A stretch of 64,000 nucleotides of DNA, taken from positions 1-64,000 of the forward strand of contig QNYZ01000060.1 in NCBI GenBank assembly GCA_003973265.1. The letters are read 5' to 3'. The notes beneath the pieces are model-generated. The model did no database searches. It was not told where the DNA came from and was given only the letters and a program-made list of their open reading frames with translations. Each line of letters starts with the position of its first letter. Position 1 is the stretch's first letter. The position numbers and the translations under genes are program-made. The DNA comes from Deltaproteobacteria bacterium (lineage in GTDB: Bacteria > Desulfobacterota > Desulfobacteria > Desulfobacterales > QNYZ01). Positions 60,047-64,000 of the stretch are shown here, piece after piece.

Positions 60047-61027
60047 TCATTGTCGCTTGAATTCAGACAATAATATGGGAATAAACGTTTCCAGGTTTTC
60101 GACAATACCGTAATCGGCGACCTGAAATATCGCCGCATGCGGATCGTTATTAATGGCAACGATGGTCCGGGATTCTTTCATCCCGGCCAGATGCTGCATG
60201 GCCCCGGAAATACCGCACGCAATGTAGAGGCGGGGTGAAACCGTCTGCCCGGTGATTCCGATCTGGTGCCGATAGCTCAGCCAGCCCAGATCACAAACGG
60301 CCCGCGAGGCCCCGATACCCGACTTGGAAAAAATAGCGGCAAGATCCTTAAGGAGTCGAATATTTAGGGGATTGCCAATCCCCCTGCCCGCGGCAACGAT
60401 TACATCGGCGTCGTCAAAATTCAGCATATCTTTATCGGATTCCCGGATTCCCACTGTCTGTGATGCGGAGGGAAAAACATCCGGTTTCACAATGCGCACC
60501 GACTGTTTCCGGGATCCGGGGCGACGCGCCGGCCGGGACCATGCCCCGGGCATGAGAGTCACAACGACCTTTTCCCTTAAGGTCGTTACTTCTGCCTTGA
60601 GTTTGCCATTGAACATGGAACGGACGAAGCCGACCCGGCCATTGGAAAAACGTATCGCTTCAGCCGCGGTGACGCAGGACGCATGCAGGGCAACTGCCAG
60701 GCGGGGCGCCAGATCAAATCCGAACGCCATATGGGGCAGGCAGATGACCGCAGGCCCGTCGGTTTCAAGAAATTTTATTAACGTGTCCCGGTATACTTCA
60801 CCATTATAAAGGGCCAGGCGCGTTGATTCGATCCCGGTCACATCAACCCCGGTTGTTTCAGCCAGGTGGTGAGCAAAGCCCACAACATCATTGCCCAGGA
60901 CAATGGCCTGCACAAAACCGCCGGTGTGTGTCTCCAGTTCCCGGGCAAATGAAACCGCCTCCGGGGTTACCGGTGGCACGGTTGTGCCGGTCTGCCCGAC
61001 AATAACGGTAATCCGCATCTCTTTCAT
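60047..61027 (-). CDS. etfA: Electron transfer flavoprotein subunit alpha
   Basis: [77 protein letters not shown]. Confidence 0.97.
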   Translation of the reverse strand: MKEMRITVIVGQTGTTVPPVTPEAVSFARELETHTGGFVQAIVLGNDVVGFAHHLAETTGVDVTGIESTRLALYNGEVYRDTLIKFLETDGPAVICLPHMAFGFDLAPRLAVALHASCVTAAEAIRFSNGRVGFVRSMFNGKLKAEVTTLREKVVVTLMPGAWSRPARRPGSRKQSVRIVKPDVFPSASQTVGIRESDKDMLNFDDADVIVAAGRGIGNPLNIRLLKDLAAIFSKSGIGASRAVCDLGWLSYRHQIGITGQTVSPRLYIACGISGAMQHLAGMKESRTIVAINNDPHAAIFQVADYGIVENLETFIPILLSEFKRQ

Positions 61028-61046
61028 GGCAACGTCTTCTATGGTT

Positions 61047-61832
61047 TCAGATTAAGGCTTTTCCATGCAGCTCCCTCAACAGGACCTGCGCTTTTTCCCG
61101 CGGTGTCCCCTCCAGAATTTTCCCCCCGGATCTCTTTTCCGGGTAAAACAGGGCGCTCACCTGCTCTGTTTTTTGCCGGGCAGCCAATTGCTCTGCCGAA
61201 ATTGTCGGAATTTTCTGGCGGCTGGCCCGCATGACATTGGAGAGGGATGAATAGCGAGGCGAATTGATGCCGGACTGGATGGTCAACACCGCCGGCAGAT
61301 CGAGTTGCAGACATTCCCTGCAACCGGCTTCGATCTCTCTTTCCACATCGATCCGTCGCTCCTCTGCCTTGATTTTCTGGGAGATGACGGCGGTTGCACA
61401 GGGATAGCCGAGAATCTCCGCGATCAATGAACCGACCAGGCAGGCCATATCATCTTCAGCCATCACGCCGGTCAGAATTAAATCGTAACCGCCCTTCTCT
61501 GCAAAGGCAGCAATCAATGTTGCCGTGTCAAAAGGGCTGATATACCCGGCTTCTTCGACGCGGATATGAAATCCGTTATCGGCCCCGCGGGCAAGACTCT
61601 CTTTCAAGGTCGGGCGGACACGCGCCGGACCGACGGACACGCTGTCAATGGATACATCGATTCGACCGGAAAACCGCTCCTTGATCCGCATGGCCTCTTC
61701 AAGGGCAAATTCGTCAAACCGGTTCATTCTGAAAGCAGCGGCGTCCTGAGGCGCTATCCATTTTCCCCCGGGGTCAATCGACAAAAGCGCTTCCGTATCC
61801 GGTACCTGTTTGACACATACGAGTGTTTTCAT
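61047..61832 (-). CDS. etfB: Electron transfer flavoprotein subunit beta
   Basis: MKTLVCVKQVPDTEALLSIDPGG, MNRFDEFALEEAMRIKE, LILTGVMAEDDMACLVGSLIAEILGYPCAT. Confidence 0.96.
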   Translation of the reverse strand: MKTLVCVKQVPDTEALLSIDPGGKWIAPQDAAAFRMNRFDEFALEEAMRIKERFSGRIDVSIDSVSVGPARVRPTLKESLARGADNGFHIRVEEAGYISPFDTATLIAAFAEKGGYDLILTGVMAEDDMACLVGSLIAEILGYPCATAVISQKIKAEERRIDVEREIEAGCRECLQLDLPAVLTIQSGINSPRYSSLSNVMRASRQKIPTISAEQLAARQKTEQVSALFYPEKRSGGKILEGTPREKAQVLLRELHGKALI

Positions 61833-61967
61833 TCTCCGGTTTCCAAAACAGGAATCCCTGTAATTTGCATTCTCACGACTTTAGGCATTGTTGATCATTG
61901 AAGGAAGATGGTTTTTTTGATGGTGCATCGATAGAAGGTTTCGGTGATAATTGCAAGTAAAAAAACG

Positions 61968-62014
61968 AACGATCGTTATATTTTTCTTGACAGGGGCGTC
62001 CTTTCCCCTGTAAT
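61968..62014 (+). promoter_or_regulatory. Candidate promoter/operator of the histidine phosphatase-acyl-CoA dehydrogenase unit
   Basis: Palindrome AACGATCGTT (61968-61977), TTGACA (61987-61992), TGTAAT (62009-62014), inverted repeat CAGGGG/CCCCTG at 61991-62010. Confidence 0.4.
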
Positions 62015-62022
62015 TTCACGCC

Positions 62023-62733
62023 ATGAGCACCCTCTACCTGATCAGACACGGGCAGGCCTCTTTTGGTAAAGAGAATTATGACCGGCTTTCCGAAAAAGGC
62101 GTTGAGCAGATGAAAATACTGGGTGAGTACCTGGTGGCCACAGGATGCCGGGTGGATGCGGTCTATTCAGGACCGCTCGAACGCCAGAAATCGAGCGCCG
62201 GCGAAGTGATCCGGCGTTGCCGGCAATTTCAATGGCAGGTTCCCGAAGCGGTCATTTTCCCGGATCTGAGTGAATACGATTACGAGGCCGTTCTGCTTTC
62301 TCAGGTTCCCGATATGATTGCCGGCGATCCTTCCCTCGAAGAAGAACTAAAAAATATTTATACCGACGGGAGTGCTTTTCAGCGTCTGTTTGAGGGGGCC
62401 GTCATGCGATGGGTCTCAGGCAAACATAACAAACCGGACGTCGAAACCTGGAAGGCCTTTTCAACCAGAGTTTACCGGGCACTTTTAAAAATATCTGCCC
62501 AAAGTGAAGACCGCGGTACGATCCTGGTCTTTACTTCCGGCGGCGATATTACCGCATCGCTGCAAAAGGCGCTGAAACTGACCAGCCGGCAGGCCATTAA
62601 AGTCGGCTGGCAGTTGGTCAATGCATCGGTGACCCGCTTTGTCTGCCGGGAAAAGCGACTGACGCTTTCCGGGTTTAACGATATTTCCCACCTTGAACTC
62701 ACCCAAAACCGGTCTTTAATTACCTATCGGTAG
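62023..62733 (+). CDS. Histidine phosphatase family protein
   Basis: LYLIRHGQASFGKENYDRLSEKGVEQM, AVYSGPLERQKSSAGEVI. Confidence 0.93.
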   Translation: MSTLYLIRHGQASFGKENYDRLSEKGVEQMKILGEYLVATGCRVDAVYSGPLERQKSSAGEVIRRCRQFQWQVPEAVIFPDLSEYDYEAVLLSQVPDMIAGDPSLEEELKNIYTDGSAFQRLFEGAVMRWVSGKHNKPDVETWKAFSTRVYRALLKISAQSEDRGTILVFTSGGDITASLQKALKLTSRQAIKVGWQLVNASVTRFVCREKRLTLSGFNDISHLELTQNRSLITYR

Positions 62734-62754
62734 CTAAGATACCAAGGAGAGGTT

Positions 62755-63963
62755 ATGGATTTTGAAACACCTGAAAAAGTAAAAATAATTACCGGCATGA
62801 TTGACGAATTCGTCGACCGGGAACTGATTCCGCTGGAACCGGAATTTTTAAACCGGAGTTTCCGGGACCTTTTACCCTTACTCGAAGAAAAAAGGGACAT
62901 GGTTAAAAAGATGGAGTTATGGGCACCGAACCACCCCGCGGAATATGGCGGGATGGGGCTGAACCTGGTCGAGCATGCCTTTGTATCCGAGTCTCTGGGC
63001 AGAACTCCGCTGGGACATTACGTTTTTGGCTGCCAGGCACCGGATGCGGGAAATATCGAGATCCTTTACCTCTACGGCACGGCGGAGCAAAAAGAGACGT
63101 ATCTTAAACCCCTGGTGGACGGAAAAATCCGCAGCTGCTTTTCCATGACCGAGGTAGAGCTTCCCGGATCCAACCCCACCATGATGGATACCACGGCGGT
63201 CAGGGATGGGGACGCGTATGTGATTAACGGGCAGAAGTGGTACACATCTTCGTCGGATGGTGCCGAATTTGCCATCGTCATGGCAAAAACCAATCCGGAT
63301 GCCCCGCCCTATCTCCAGGCAAGCATGATCATCGTCCCCTGCGATACGCCAGGCTTCAATCAAATCCGAAACATCCCTGTCATGGGAGAAGCCGGTTCGG
63401 ATTATTTCGGCCACGGGGAGATTCTTTACCAGTCCTGCCGCGTCCCCCGTAAGAACCTTCTTGGCCCCGAGGGACAGGGGTTCGTTATCGCCCAGCAACG
63501 GCTCGGTCCCGGCCGTATTCACCACTGCATGCGGTGGCTGGGTATCTGCAAGCGCTCCTTTGACCTCATGTGCAAGCGGGCCGCAGAGAGAATCATGGCG
63601 CCCGATGGCAAGACGCTGGCCACCAAGCAGATCATTCAGGCCTGGATCGCCGAATGCGCCGCCGAAATACAAGCGGCCCGCCTGATGACCCTGAATGCCG
63701 CCTGGAAGATAGAGACCCTGGGCGCGAAAGAGGCTCGTGAGGACATTTCGCTGATAAAATTCTTCGTGGCCGGTGTCATGCAGAACGTGGTGGACAAAGC
63801 CCTCCAGGTCCACGGTGGGCTGGGAATGACCGATGACATTATTATTCCTTACTTTTATCGGCACGAAAGGGCATCCAGAATATATGACGGGGCCGACGAG
63901 GTACACAAAATGTCAGTCTCGAAAAGAATCTTACGGGGCTATGAGGGACGCAAAGCAACCTAG
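62755..63963 (+). CDS. Acyl-CoA dehydrogenase family protein
   Basis: HPAEYGGMGLNLVEHAFVSE, CFSMTEVELPGSNPTMMDTTAV, INGQKWYTSSSDGAEFAIVM, QVHGGLGMTDDIIIPYFYRHERASRIYDGADEVHKM. Confidence 0.96.
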   Translation: MDFETPEKVKIITGMIDEFVDRELIPLEPEFLNRSFRDLLPLLEEKRDMVKKMELWAPNHPAEYGGMGLNLVEHAFVSESLGRTPLGHYVFGCQAPDAGNIEILYLYGTAEQKETYLKPLVDGKIRSCFSMTEVELPGSNPTMMDTTAVRDGDAYVINGQKWYTSSSDGAEFAIVMAKTNPDAPPYLQASMIIVPCDTPGFNQIRNIPVMGEAGSDYFGHGEILYQSCRVPRKNLLGPEGQGFVIAQQRLGPGRIHHCMRWLGICKRSFDLMCKRAAERIMAPDGKTLATKQIIQAWIAECAAEIQAARLMTLNAAWKIETLGAKEAREDISLIKFFVAGVMQNVVDKALQVHGGLGMTDDIIIPYFYRHERASRIYDGADEVHKMSVSKRILRGYEGRKAT

Positions 63964-64000
63964 CCTATGGGGAGATGAGATACCGTGGATATTGATGCCC

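Noticed and set aside
62917-63906. 329-aa minus-strand ORF
   Set aside because: Antisense to acyl-CoA dehydrogenase; no recognisable motifs

Overview
The window is a GC-rich chromosomal segment from an anaerobic bacterium, most likely a sulfate-reducing Desulfobacterota; this is inferred from gene content (complete dsrMKJOP, a selenocysteine-type selD, EtfAB/acyl-CoA dehydrogenase, two-subunit 2-oxoacid oxidoreductase). No rRNA, tRNA, CRISPR array, IS element or prophage was recognised. Main blocks: 2-oxoacid:acceptor oxidoreductase (1.9-4.3 kb); tgt-queA (5.4-7.6 kb); PP2C phosphatase, RsbRD-domain protein and dsrMKJOP (8-14.9 kb); TetR, TolC and RND efflux operon plus two Slp lipoproteins (17.5-25.2 kb); band-7/NfeD and selD with an in-frame UGA (26-28.6 kb); tandem PPK2 kinases and a basic HhH protein (29.3-32 kb); a polar amino-acid ABC transporter (33-35.7 kb); a branched-chain-type ABC transporter joined to D-glutamate cyclase-like, PxpABC, asparaginase and C45 hydrolase genes (35.8-45.7 kb); glnD-amtB-glnK-glnA (46.1-52.1 kb); hsp20-lon (52.4-55.3 kb); a recD2-like helicase with no usable ATG at its proper N-terminus (56.7-58.9 kb); and etfBA, a histidine phosphatase and an acyl-CoA dehydrogenase (60-64 kb). 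The strongest items for a second look are the selenoprotein SelD with a readable SECIS-like hairpin, the recD2 candidate AUC start, the amide/5-oxoproline scavenging cluster next to the PII/GS module, an ABC permease with a barrel-sandwich-like insertion, a 24-bp perfect palindrome, and two apparent gene remnants (phosphotriesterase and APS kinase). I found no system I can confidently call wholly new.
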